Shown: one piece after another, positions 24,315-35,280 of the stretch
How positions within the stretch are numbered: the stretch's first letter is position 1
How the letters are laid out: each line of letters starts with the position of its first letter
Translations under genes and position numbers: made by a program
Origin: Carallia brachiata
Lineage: Eukaryota; Streptophyta; Magnoliopsida; Malpighiales; Rhizophoraceae
Direction: 5' to 3'
Length of the DNA: 64,000 bases
NCBI GenBank assembly: GCA_021464245.1
Contig: JADCRB010000037.1
Coordinates: 6,862,861 to 6,926,860 of the forward strand
The notes under the pieces: model-generated
The model's input: only the letters and a program-made list of their open reading frames with translations
Told to the model about the DNA's origin: nothing
Database searches by the model: none

Positions 24315-24834
24315 AGTAGGATTATTCATTATAGTATTTAGTGAAGTTCAAATTTTGTATTCATTGTGGAGACGACAATCCTTCTTGTCACTATATTATA
24401 AAACTTGACACCATGCACTTACAGTTAGATTTTGCGTACATAGTTTGTTTTAGAAAAGAGTGATAGTAGTATATTATTTAGGTTTATCAAATCAGTTAAA
24501 TTAATACTTGCTTTTTTCACTTATTATGGGATGATAGTGATGATAATAAAAGTTAAGGAATTAATAGTGTGAGATTTATAAGTTAATTGTAATTCTCTTG
24601 TGTTTACTTTATAAACTTTCTAATTTTTTTTAAAAAAAGTCATTAATTTATATGTACTTTAAATTCGTATGCATTTGATAACTTTTAATTTGTTTTGTAC
24701 GAATTGAAGAGCTTTAAAGGATATGCGCGATTGTACAACTTAAATGCTCAAATTACTATAAATGCTACATCCTATTTAAAGAAGAAGTTTCATTTAAAAA
24801 AAAAAAAAAAAAAAAACTGATATGTACAGGTTAC

Positions 24835-25240
24835 AAAGCCCAATCTCTAAGAGTAAGAGAAGCACTGCCTAAAATTAAGAAAATCGCTGCATAAAAGCAA
24901 GAAACTCACTGCATAAAAGCAAGAAAACCACTGCATCAAACACAAAAACCGCTGCTTATTTGTTGGAACTACTATAATAGAAAATTGATAAGGTGCTTAT
25001 AGGTCCCAAAACCGCCTGCCTAAAATTTGCAAAGCCGCTGCATATACTATGAATAACCGCCACCATAGATAGTAGAAATCGCTCCCTCAACACTTTATGC
25101 AGCAGTTAAAATTTTGCTGCAACAACCATGAAAAACTCCTGAAGAAAAACCGTTGCAGCAATCATAATACGCAGCAACTAGAATGACCGCCGCGATTTGA
25201 GCAAAAAAAAAAAAAGAATGACGGCTGCGATAAGTTCTAA
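24835..25240. repeat. Diverged short repeats with CCGCTGC/ACTGCATAAAA motif
   Basis: The motif family CGCTGCATAAAAGCAAGAAA, CACTGCATAAAAGCAAGAAA, CACTGCATCAAACAC and CGCTGCTTA recurs at short intervals, then again as CCGCTGCATA, CCGTTGCAGC and ACGGCTGCGA. GC-rich cores in an A-rich setting resemble subterminal repeats of plant CACTA elements. No terminal CACTA was found, so the class is a guess. Confidence 0.4.
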
Positions 25241-25799
25241 ATAACGTAGAGCCATAAGTTTCATGTAGTTTTTACAATTTTTATTCTAAATTTTAAGAAC
25301 ATTCATTTCAAAAACTAAAATGATTTTATTATTTAATATTTTCTTTTATATATATATATATATATAGACATACACAGTACTTTATCATCATTTATTAGAG
25401 ATATATTACAGTATATTACATTTAATTTACTAATTTTTTATTTATTATCTATAATTGATTAATTATTTTAATATTATATCATTTATCTTTACATAATTAT
25501 CTATTTTTATTTTTTACATTTTTAGTATTTTAAAAACTTTGAACACATATATAAATATATGTATAGATTATTTACATAAATGCGTATTATATATTAATAA
25601 ACTTGCATACATACATACATATCTATAGACACATGCCATAAATAATATAAATCTAGATCATGTATGCCATATACTTATAAATTTTTGATATAAAATAATA
25701 TATAAAAATAACATAATATATTCTCCCCTATTATAATATATCATAAAATATAAAAGAAATTGATGAAGTAAGAAATTGTTAAGAAACCATTCCACCAAA

Positions 25800-26080
25800 A
25801 GATTTAAGATATTAGGTGAGGCTGAGGATATAGATCATATAATATATCCTAATACGCTTCCTTCCAAGAAAACCCAACTCATTTCAACAGGAGTTGTTAA
25901 CTTATAAGGCTCTCTTGGACTCTATGAGCTAACAATTAATTCATTATTAAATGTAAAGACAATGAGATTCGAACTCATGATCACTGCAACATAAAGGCTT
26001 TGACATTATGTCAAGGAAAAAATTTAATCTAAAAGTTTAAATTGTAAAGTGAAACTTAATATATGGATCATACATTATAC
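25800..26080 (-). repeat. Possible tRNA-related interspersed repeat
   Basis: On the minus strand GAGTTCGAATCTC (25,964-25,976) is close to the pol III B box GGTTCGANNCC, within a sequence that also has the word GACATAATGTCAAAGCC. No convincing A box or terminal duplication was found, so this may simply be another repeat. Confidence 0.25.
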
Positions 26081-26462
26081 TCCAAAAAATTATTTTTTGA
26101 AAAGTTAGTAGGCGGATGATCGAATCTAAGTGATAAAACAAAAAATTGGTATGAAAACTAAAAGACTATATACCTTTGATACAACTTTATGTATAAAGTA
26201 TTAAAAAGTTATAGTATTTTCTTATACAACAATATATAATAAACTAAAAAATTAATTTGAAATAGCATCCTACGGATAAACCTAAAAATAAAAATTGAAA
26301 TGACTTAATTTGAAAATGATTTGAACCTAAAGTTACATGATCTCAAACTGACCCAGTTACCTATTTTGACTTCTCGATTCATTGATCAATTTGCCCACCA
26401 ATAATAATGATAGCATTTACCTTTACCCAATTTTGAAATAGCGTGCTTTTTCTAGGCTAGAC

Positions 26463-27629
26463 CAAGGTTGTTAGAATCGGATTCTACCTAAGATCGTTTT
26501 GGAGATGTCAGGATCGAATCGTAGGATCGGATCGTATAATCGTAAGATTCTACCAAAATCAATAAAAAAAAAGTTGAAAATAACAAAAGAAATGTAATTT
26601 TAAATTTTTAAACATTTCATAAATTTTCTATATTAAAATTCAAGTATAAATAGTCTCATATATGTATTTGAACAATAATGAAAGCATCAATCACACGTAG
26701 ACTACTTAAGATAATTCATATTTAAGATAAATTCATGTCCAAGTTATTTTGATGACCGTTAATATCTAACAATACAAAACTAATACATCATTATAGTTAA
26801 CAACCTAATTTTAATGTTTTAAAACTAATGTCAATTTTACAAAACAATATATTAATGTCCATTTATAATAATTTATTTTATTAAAAGATAAAATATTTTT
26901 AAAATTAGATATTAAAATAAGAAAAATTTATTCAAATAATTTTAAAAATAAATAAAAACTAAATTAATGAAATAATTTTCTTCATTATTTTTTTTCGTTA
27001 ACATTGTAAATAAGAAGATGAAAAAAAAAGGCTCATTTAAAATTTATAGCAAAGCAAAGGAAACAGCAGTAGAACATAGGGAGGGAAAAAAAAACAAAAG
27101 TAACATCATTCAAAAATAAATAAAAACTAAATTAATAAAATAATTTTCTTCATTATTATTTTTTTTTGTTAACATTAAAAATAAGAAGATGAGAAAAAAA
27201 GGTTCATTTAAAGTTCATAACAAAGCAAAGGAAACAGTAGTAGAACATAGAGAGGGGGAAAATAAAACAAAAGCAACATCATTCAAACCTTAAGAAAAAA
27301 AAAAAAAAAAAACAAAGGCAACAAATGCATAGGACAAGGCTCGACCACGGGACCAATGAGTAAAGGACAATGTTAGCTTACCACTAGGCTAAGCTGGAGA
27401 CTTAGTTCTTTTATTCCTTTTCAGGTATAATAATCTAAAAAATTCAATGGGGTCCATCCATTTCTTGGATTGGTGGGATCGTACGAACCCACCGATTCCA
27501 CGACTTAAATCGCGATTCTAAGACGATTTTACCTAAAAACGATTCTGTGAGGGATCCGAATCGTTGGCTTTGGGTAGGATCGTAGAATCGTACGATCCTA
27601 CGATCCGGATCGCGATTTTAACAACTATG
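26463..27629. mobile_element. Non-autonomous hAT-like DNA transposon, 1,167 bp
   Basis: GGCTAGAC flanks both sides (26,455-26,462 and 27,630-27,637), an 8-bp target duplication as made by hAT elements. The ends are inverted repeats: CAAGGTTGTTAGAATCG at the left, and CATAGTTGTTAAAATCG read inward from the right (14 of 17 match), beginning with CA as usual for hAT. Subterminal DNA on both sides is full of GATCG/CGATC words (for example GGATCGAATCGTAGGATCGG). The interior is AT-rich with no transposase frame, so movement would need an enzyme supplied elsewhere. It includes a tandem duplication. Confidence 0.8.
26944..27286 (+). repeat. Two-copy 168-bp tandem duplication inside the hAT-like element
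   Basis: AAAAATAAATAAAAACTAAA starts at 26,944 and again at 27,112. The units stay aligned through AACAAAGCAAAGGAAACAG-like words to the end, CATCATTCAAA, with scattered substitutions. Confidence 0.8.
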
Positions 27630-27637
27630 GGCTAGAC

Positions 27638-28267
27638 TAGAGTTGTGACATAGCCCTTTGCAGCGATTTTATCCCATAGGCCATACATTTTCAAATAGAT
27701 CTATGCTCCCTCCTTGCCTATGATTTTCTTTAGGTCTCTCCTCCTTCCTCTCCCAAGTTTTTACTACATGATTAGAAGATCTAGTCAAAATATATATAAA
27801 ATAACGTGTAGTCTCATACATATAAACAATCAAAAATTTTAAAATTTGTTTGTCGCCAAAAAATGACTGTCTATGTGATTTATCAATGTGCGACTAACAA
27901 ACAAGAATGTGTGAGAATGTTACAAAAGTGTAGCCACAATAATAATACACATATAATATACATAAAATACCTGAAATGTACCAAAGTGTTAAAAAAAATG
28001 CAATCTTTATATTAATTGAATTGAACACGCATGTAAATTATCAGCGTTATTGTTGCATAGATTTATCATTAGTATTGCACAATTTCAAGTTTGTTTTAAA
28101 AAATTAATTGACTATTGAAATGGATCCAAATGAACCCCTGCACCCCCAAGCCGCCCACCACAAAACATCCGATAGGGGAGACGAGCACCAATAAAATTGA
28201 TTAACGATTGTTTGCCTAAAACCCACAAGTCCTCCCTTCCTCCTTGCCCAACGAAGCAGATAAAACG
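27638..28267. other. Intergenic DNA, nothing recognised
   Basis: AT-rich, with no supported frame, repeat pair or RNA gene. Confidence 0.5.
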
Positions 28268-28639
28268 AAGGGTTAACCTTAAAAAAAAAAAAAAAAGGTT
28301 AGATATATATATATATAAACTTTTTAGTTTTTTTTTAATATATCATGAATTTTTTAATTTATTCTAAATATATCATATTATCATTCTATAAAAACAAATT
28401 TCATATTCATTTTCAAAATTCTAACCTTAAATCTTCATTTCTAATTCAAAAACAAAAATTTTATAATTTGTGGCAAGATTTAAGGTTAGAATCTTGTAAA
28501 TGAATATGAAATCTATTATTATGGAATGACGAGATGATAAATCTAAAACTAATTGAAGAGTTTGTAATATATTTTAAAAAAATAAAAGTTTATAATGAAA
28601 AAAAATTGAGAAGTTAAAGATTTTTTTAGATTAACCCTT
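28268..28639. mobile_element. Foldback MITE, about 372 bp
   Basis: The left end AAGGGTTAACCTTAAAAAAA pairs with the right end TTTTTTTAGATTAACCCTT. Internal arms also pair, for example CATATTCATTTTCAAAATTC with AATCTTGTAAATGAATATG, and TTCTAACCTTAAATCTT with AAGATTTAAGGTTAGAA. The whole unit could form a long imperfect hairpin. No frame is present. A target duplication is not clear. Confidence 0.6.
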
Positions 28640-29643
28640 AAAGAAAAAAACGTTGTGTTGACCTGGCATTTTTAGCCAACAACTTTTTTAATAGTTGGGG
28701 TTCACCGAACCCACAGTTTTTTTTTTTTTTTTTTTTTATCATTACTAACGCTAATTCAAGTAGCTGTAAAATTAGCCTAACATGTGGTATAAATAAAAAC
28801 AACAATAAAAGTTGTTGGACAGAAGTTTGAACCACAAATTCCAGTCAGATAGATATTAGAAAAAAAAAAAAGGAAAAAATAAAATTATTATATAACAAGT
28901 TTTAGGGTAAAATTAAATATTTTAGAATAAAACTAGACACATCTAAAATTTAATTTTTGAAAAGTTAAATAAATAAAAAGAATCTCCTAACTATTCTCTG
29001 ACTAATCTTTTACCAAAGCCTTAAAACTAAATATCAATGCATAGCCGTTCAGGAACTTCAGTCTTTAACCTTTATTTATTTATTTTTTTTGGAGAATACA
29101 CTCTTTAACAAGTTAAAACACAACGCCCTCTTTTTGTTGATTAAAAGGTCCTTTGAGCCAAAGTTCTCCCTTACAATAAATTGCATACCCTTCCTTTTTA
29201 AGATTAAAACCTATGACTCTCTAAAATATTAGTATAAAGTCTAAACTCTAATAATAATTAAAAGAGAAGCAACACGATGTCATGTTATAAAAAAAAAAAA
29301 AAAAACAAGAGTCAAACAAGAGGATTTTCTAATATAAGACTCTTAATATATGTTGGATTAATTTAAGAAAATAAATGGCACTATTGACGGGCGGAACAGA
29401 TTCATCACGTATTTAAAATTCCGGCTAAGTTCTCAAACCGGGTGTGAGATATTTCTTAAACCTTCGATAATTTAAAAATCAATTGGCGTTGTCATTTTCT
29501 AATTAGTTATGACATTTTATGAAAGCAAAATGAAATTATTATTATTGTTATGACAATTCATTGACAACATATATTAATATTTATATACACAAGGAAAAAA
29601 AAACTGAAAAACAAAATCTAAAAAGCACCTCCATCCTGCTTTC
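28640..29643. other. AT-rich DNA downstream of the LEA gene
   Basis: No coding support. It contains a T run near 28,720-28,738 and A runs at 28,861 and 29,288. The part next to 29,643 is presumably the 3' untranslated region of the LEA transcript. Confidence 0.5.
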
Positions 29644-30537
29644 TTATTCCTTCTTGCTCGCATCAATGCTCTCTCCTCTACCAGTGGGCCTTCTCAGATC
29701 CACCTCATCCTCTTCATCACTGCTGCTGCCGCTGCTGCTGGTGATACTATCCTTCTCAGCTTTACCGACTACCGTCTCTCTTATCTTCTGGGTGGTCTCC
29801 TTGGCCGCGTCCCAGGCACCTTTCACCGTTTGTTTGGCCTTCTCTCCCACACTCTCCACCGCCTCCACAACCTTGCTTGTGCCCTCCTTGGCCTTATCGG
29901 CTGCCTGTCCGGCTGTGTCTTTGGCTTTCTCCTTCACTTCACCTGCCGTCTCTGCCACTCTCGCCGTCCCTTTCTTTGCCTTCTCCTTTGTGCGGTCAGC
30001 ATAATCTTTTGTAGTCTCAGCAGCCTTGTACGTGCCTTCTTTGGCCTTCTCTGCCGCTGACTGTGCTTTATCTTTGGTGCTTTCTTTGGTTTGTTGTGCG
30101 AATTCCTTGCCCTTTTCTTTCATTTCCTCGGCACTTTCCTTTGCCTTTTCTTTCATTTCTTCTGATCGCTCTTTTGCCTTCTCCGCCTTCTCTTTGGTCT
30201 TGTCAACGCTTTCTTTGGCTTTATCAGAATAATAATCTGAAGTTGGGTCTTTATTCTCATCGGCTGCATTTGGACCCTGAAGTTCAAAAACACCCAAAAA
30301 AAAAGTTCAATCGAAAAAGAAATCTTACATATATGTACGCGAAAGAGAGGTTGGCAGTCGCTTCGCTGCTGGCTAGAGTAATAGAATTAATACCTGGCTA
30401 TATTTGGAGGAGGCAGAGGTAAAAGAAACCCGAGAGACCTTATGGGTGGATCTGAGGAAGAGAGAAGAAGAACCGCGAGGAAAGGCCCCTGCCAGAAAGA
30501 ACACGGCGTTCTTTGTCACGGAAGAAATGGCCGCCAT
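29644..30537 (-). CDS. LEA group 3 (LEA_4) protein, two exons, probably mitochondrial
   Basis: Exon 1 runs 30,537-30,394 (48 codons) and exon 2 runs 30,276-29,644 (210 codons plus TAA). The 117-bp phase-0 intron has GT-AG ends (CAG|GTATTA and TTCAG|GGTCC), giving 258 residues. A start at the ATG inside the intron (30,297) would lose the N-terminus. Residues 1-48 (MAAISSVTKNAVFFLAGAFP, then Arg, Ser and Thr with no acidic residue) look like an organelle transit peptide. From about residue 60 to 205 the protein is Lys/Glu/Ala-rich with 11-residue amphipathic repeats (AKERSEEMKEK, AADKAKEGTSK). The tail is Ser/Asp/Glu-rich. LEA_4 proteins are disordered when hydrated, turn helical on drying and protect membranes and enzymes. 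The nearest matches in memory are mitochondrial Arabidopsis LEA proteins. It is the only intact gene in the window. Confidence 0.9.
30277..30393 (-). other. Intron of the LEA gene
   Basis: The donor is CAG|GTATTA and the acceptor TTGAACTTCAG|GG, with a pyrimidine-rich stretch (CTTTTTTTTTGGG) before the acceptor. It is phase 0 and 117 bp, typical for plants. Confidence 0.85.
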
Positions 30538-30599
30538 TGTTACTTAATATGTGTGTGCTTGTGCTTTTGGTTATTGTGACGCTCAAAGAATTGTGGCTC

Positions 30600-30860
30600 C
30601 ACAGAGTCCAGATTATACCTCTATTTCTGTGTAATAAATGTCAAATATTGGTTTGGTTGTTTCTGCCCCATTGCTTCGGCCGGTGGAAATGACAGGCTTT
30701 ATAATGGGGGAGGAAGGACGGCAGGAGGGCAGGGAAGAAGGTGGCAGCTTGGAAGAGTGACTCGTCGTGGGCTTTGTCGACGACACGTGCATGACATGTC
30801 GTCTAACCACGTCTCTTGAAAGGCTTTGTCTGGCCAACACGTCGCCCCTTGACAATTTTA
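30600..30860 (-). promoter_or_regulatory. LEA promoter with TATA box and ACGT-core elements
   Basis: On the minus strand a TATA-like ATTATAAA lies at 30,705-30,698, about 165 bp before the ATG. Upstream, GCACGTGTC (30,782-30,790) includes the G-box CACGTG and the ABRE core ACGTGTC. Two more ACGT cores occur nearby at about 30,808 and 30,836. Several ABRE-like sites close together are the usual signature of ABA- and seed-regulated LEA genes. That regulation is inferred, not shown. Confidence 0.6.
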
Positions 30861-31153
30861 CTATCGTAAATGAATTGCAAAGTAAAAGATAATTTGTTAC
30901 TTATGGATTAAAAAAAAAAGATAATTTTTTTTTCCCTTTCGGTGTTTTATAAATTCTTGATTACTTATGACTTATGAGCATCTTAATTCTCATTTTTTTC
31001 AGACAAAATAATAATAATAATCTTACATCTAATATTGATTTTTTTTTTTTTTAGCCAACACATCTAATATTGATTGGAAGAAAACAGTTTGTTTGGTTTT
31101 AGCTGATGTGTTCAAATTATTTGGCCTAGTTTATTTTCTTGTCACCGATTATC

Positions 31154-31591
31154 TGTTGGGGAATTTTCAAAATATAAAAGGTCATATCCTCTAATTAATT
31201 TGGTGGTTATGGATATGCGTCTATTGATGAAGAGACACGTTAAAAGAGTCGTGTTTATTGGGTTTAAAAGACGCATCTCTTGACCAAATAACTACCAATT
31301 TAATCTCCCTATAAATATGTGATTTGGTCAGTCACATAGATATAGAGAAGACAGGAAAATCCACACATTATATAATAGTAATTCTGTAACACTACAAAAG
31401 TTATTCTCGAGAGCTTAATTTCAATAGTGCAAACTGCAGTCAAGTGTTGCTTCAATTTATCCTGTGAGAGAATTCACTATAACCTGCTTGCACCGATATG
31501 AGAGTGAATTTTGCTTTAAGGAAAGTGGCATTATTACACGACTTGAAGCAATTCTTTAATTTCCAATCTCACCCTCTTTCATGTTCCAACA
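31154..31591 (+). repeat. 5' LTR of the non-coding element
   Basis: 438 bp, TGTTGGGGAATTTTC to CATGTTCCAACA. It contains a promoter-like CCCTATAAATATG and the motif AAGAGACACGTTAAAAGAG, which resembles the internal tandem repeat. Confidence 0.85.
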
Positions 31592-32359
31592 ATCTTAAGG
31601 CAAAATAATTATAGTTCGTGATTGGAATCTATAAAGAATTGACTTCTAAAATTGTGAAATGATCAAGTAAGCTCTTACTTGATTAAGGTATGTATCATTT
31701 TCTTACTTATTTGATGACATTAATTAAGAATATCCATGATATGTGGAAAAATCAAGAGTTATAGTAATTGTTTTGGGATAAATGTGATAATTAAGGCAAC
31801 TAGGTACATGTCATGTTATATTTTCTATTCTGCCTTGTGAATTATTTCGTGGATTGCATGTAAACAATGTCAAGCATATTTTGGGGTTAATGTGCAACAT
31901 GCATAATAAATAATTACACACATATAGTGACAAATGTGCACAATAAATGCACTTTTAATACACTGAGTACCCATTGAATAAGAAAATTATGTTCATGATA
32001 GTAGACTAATTGCATGGTAAATTTTTGTGTATATACACATAGTTATATATGCATGGTAAATCTTTAAATGCATATTCTTGGCATGATAGGTAAGAATATT
32101 TATATCTGACCTTTGTTTATTTTGTCAATTTTAATTTGATTAAAAATGCATGAGATATGCATAAGGCAAGTCAGGTTGAATCGTTTCATAAGAACAGGCA
32201 TAGTCAATGTTAGAATTTTTAATTCCAATTCAAAGGACATAAGAAGAGGCACCTTGAGCATAGAAAGGAAAAAAAATTTTCCTTTTAATTCCTTACTTGC
32301 TATGTGCTAGAGATGGAGTTTCTGGAATTATAATTCCAAGAGACATCAAGTTAAAATAT

Positions 32360-32750
32360 GGGAAAGTGACTCTTAGTGGAAAGAGTCATTACTATTGATG
32401 GGAAAGGACGTGAATTTTTGTAAGAACAGACGTGACTTTTTAAAGGAAAAGACATTACTCTTTAGGAGAAGAGATGAGACTCTTCAAAGGAAGAGACATG
32501 ACTTTTCATAAGAAAAGACATGACCATTAATAGGAAACGACGCGACCCTTTATGGGAAGAGATGCGACCTTACATGGAAAGACACGTGACTTTTCATGGA
32601 AAGAGATGCGACTCTTCATGAAAAGAGACATGACTCTTAGTCGGAAAAGACACGACTCTTAATGGAAAGAGACGTGACCTTTTATGGGAAAACATGCGAC
32701 TTTTTGAAAAAAGACATGTTTTTTTTAAAAGTGTTATGACTTTTCAAAAG
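32360..32750 (+). repeat. Imperfect 27-29-bp tandem repeat
   Basis: About 13 variants of a unit like GGAAAGAGACGTGACTTTTT follow one another (for example GGAAGAGACATGACTTTTCA, GGAAAGAGATGCGACTCTTC, GGAAAAGACACGACTCTTAA). Spacing is 26-30 bp. Confidence 0.7.
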
Positions 32751-33529
32751 TGACTATTCACAGTTTTCTCATATGTCAAATTATTTTCTTTCTTTTGGAA
32801 GAAAGTATTGGATAGCATAGACAATTGTGCTATAGCACAAACAATTTGATATAAATATTATAATGCTCATGGATCGCGATCACTGGAGCAAGAATCTCCG
32901 ATACATTTGGAGTTAATAGCCCTTTAGAGTGAAAGGGCGAGATATTAACTGTTAGTTTAACAGTATCTCTCAATATATTTTAGTAATACGTAGTAGTACA
33001 TGGTATCATGGTAATTAAATAAGACTTTTGAAAAAGTCAATTGCATGTTAAAAGAAGGTTAATTCTTAACTAAAAGGTTAACAAGAACTTAATGAATGAG
33101 TAATCAAATGAGGGATGGGTTCAAGTCCATAATTACTAATCACTCATGATGGACGCTCAACTCAACGCTTGATACAATGTCAAGTCTTGAGTTTTCAATG
33201 AGTTAAAGGACATCATCAGTGTGATTGAAGCACTATACTTAAATTATTTTCATCCTGAGGTTACATAGTGTTTGGTTCCCGCAGTTTACTTGGGAGGTTG
33301 AGTTTATACAACTCTTAACAGACTTTATAAAAGTTGTCTTATCGCGGGGACGCTTAGTCTGCCTATGTGGATGTGGAATGGTGCCGTTCCAAGAAGGTTA
33401 AGGACTTGACTTTAAAACATCTATGAAAAGGATATGGACACATGGCCATACACGTGTCACATAAACTATAGAGATGTTTGTAGTTGTAAGGTTAATTGTG
33501 TGAAATGGTTCTACAGCTCACTAATAAGA

Positions 33530-33630
33530 ATAGTTGGTTTCAAGGCATAGTCCACCATATTATTCAGGTTTGTTGTAACGTACACTTCACTATGTAGTGG
33601 TTTCAAGGTGTAGTCCACCACTACTTATGC
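33530..33630 (+). repeat. Short duplicated motif before the 3' LTR
   Basis: TGGTTTCAAGGCATAGTCCA (about 33,535) and TGGTTTCAAGGTGTAGTCCA (about 33,598) are 63 bp apart. Around the second copy GTGG and CCAC can pair as a small stem. Confidence 0.5.
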
Positions 33631-33690
33631 AATTGACAATCAGAATTGTTAAAATTGTTATATTTTCAAATTTTGAAAATGGCGGGGGAT

Positions 33691-34124
33691 TGTTGGGGAA
33701 TTTTCAAAATTTAAAAGGTCATGTCCCCTAGTTAATTTGGTGGTTATGGATATGCGTCTATTGATGAAGAGACACGTTAAAAGAGTCATGTTTATTGGGC
33801 TTAAAATACGTATCTCTTGACCAAATAACTACCTATTTAATCTCCCTATAAATATGTGATTTGGTCAGTTACATAGATATAGAAAAGACAAGAAAATCCA
33901 CACATTATATAATAGTAATTATGCAACAATACAAAAGTTATTCTCGAGGGCTTGATTTCAGTAGTGCAAACTGTAGTCAAGTGTTGCTTCATTTTATCCT
34001 GTGAGGGAATTCGCTATAACCTACTTACACCGATATGAGAGTGAATTTTGCCTTAAAGAAAGTGACATTGTTACATTGAAGCAATTCTTTCATTTCCAAT
34101 CTCACCCTCTTTAATGTTCCAACA
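33691..34124 (+). repeat. 3' LTR of the non-coding element
   Basis: 434 bp, aligned end to end with the 5' LTR. It differs at about 30 positions and lacks about 5 bp near 34,077. Confidence 0.85.
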
Positions 34125-34129
34125 TTATC

Positions 34130-34849
34130 TGTATAATAATCGGGGTTTAACAATTTAAGAAGGAAATGCTGGTGTCAAAAGATTCGATCTGTATTTGAGT
34201 GGGTCAACTGGCGCGGGCTAGGAGTGTAAGACCAGGATTTACCGAAAGTTAAACGCTTTTGTTCATTTGTACAGAGACAAGTCAATCTATGAATAATATT
34301 AATTTCAACTTTTGATATTCACCATTAAAATCTTATTGAAATACCTTAATTTAGTCGGAATTGATGCTCTGTTAGGGATTAAAAATTTAGGAAAGCAGGG
34401 AAAATTGATTTTTATTTTTTGAGAAAATAAATATAAGTGTATTTGGCGTAATCTTTAATAAATAATACAAATTATCTGTGTCCTTAAGAAAAAAATTCAG
34501 ATGTAGGACTTCAAATCTCTGAGTGTAATAACTCAAATGACACCTCACTTTTATATTCCATAGAAGTAAATGTAATCTAAACATTTTTCCCTAGTTGATG
34601 CAAAGAACATAAGTTTAAGAAAGAAAAAGACCATGATAAATTATTTTTCTATGTGAACATGAGAAATGGTTCGACTATGAGGGTTCCTTAAGCGTGCATG
34701 CCAGGTAATAAGAGGAGCTGACTTGCCAACCATTGTCGATTTCAACAATGAAGAAAGACATACATTCTATTCTTATTGGGACCACGTAACAGAATTGCCT
34801 TTGTCATATTATCCCTAATCAAAAAATAAGAAGGCCAAGATTTAAAATA
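34130..34849. other. Intergenic DNA, nothing firmly recognised
   Basis: No supported frame. It may include decayed upstream parts of the chromovirus fragment that follows. Confidence 0.4.
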
Positions 34850-35222
34850 GTAAGAATTATACCGATAAGGCAGAATGAAAAACATTTTGAAATTGGAGAT
34901 AGGGTCTTTCTTATGTTTTTACCTTACAAACAAATTATAGTTGCTACTAAGAATAGTTTAAAGCTTGCATCCAAATATTATGGGCCCTAAGAAGTGATTT
35001 CAAAGGTAAAATCTATAGCAAATAAGTTGCAGCTGTTGGCAGGATCTACCATTCATCTTATTTTTCATGTTTCCTTACACAAGAAAGTTGTAGGAATTGG
35101 GGGACAAATAATGTCTCTATTACCTCTCACTGGGAAATGATGGATAGTTCCTCAGGGAACTTGTGATAGTATTGGACCAAAGGATTGTGAATCGACATAA
35201 TCAGTGTATGTAGTTCTGATAT

Positions 35223-35280
35223 GGAAAAAACAAAAATTCATCCTCTATGTTTGGTCATTTCTTGCTTTTTACCCATTTCA
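35223..35280 (+). repeat. MULE left terminal inverted repeat
   Basis: About 57 bp, pairing with 37,408-37,465. Roughly 48 positions match, with one single-base gap after the first GG. Confidence 0.8.

Larger units (their letters stand above)
24315..26462. other. AT-rich intergenic DNA
   Basis: No coding support. It holds a 24-A run near 24,800, the CCGCTGC-rich stretch (24,835-25,240), a TA dinucleotide run at 25,347-25,366 and a possible tRNA-related repeat near 25,970. Confidence 0.6.
31154..34124 (+). mobile_element. Non-coding LTR retrotransposon, 2,971 bp, non-autonomous
   Basis: The two LTRs (31,154-31,591 and 33,691-34,124) both start TGTTGGGG and end TTCCAACA. TTATC flanks the element exactly on both sides (31,149-31,153 and 34,125-34,129). 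A purine tract, AAAATGGCGGGGGAT, precedes the 3' LTR. The 2.1-kb interior has no frame of gag or pol type, so this is a LARD-like derivative or a deletion product. Orientation is given by the tract. I could not identify a standard tRNA-Met primer site after the 5' LTR. A hand alignment of the LTRs shows about 30 substitutions and one small deletion in about 434 bp. Confidence 0.85.

Noticed and set aside
7351..24319. Target duplication for the Tat element (ATAAG against AGTAG)
   Set aside because: Only three of five bases agree and the LTR end is uncertain, so it is not claimed.
24835..25240. CRISPR-like array
   Set aside because: Repeats are imperfect and irregularly spaced, and the context is plant nuclear.
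29561..30422. Plus-strand open frames (147, 76, 68 and 119 codons) across the LEA gene
   Set aside because: They are Ser/Leu/Phe-rich mirror frames of the Lys/Glu/Ala repeats of the LEA gene on the other strand.
30613..30855. 80-codon minus-strand frame upstream of the LEA gene
   Set aside because: It lies within the promoter with ACGT cores, has no family resemblance and a Ser/Pro/Arg composition due to local base content.
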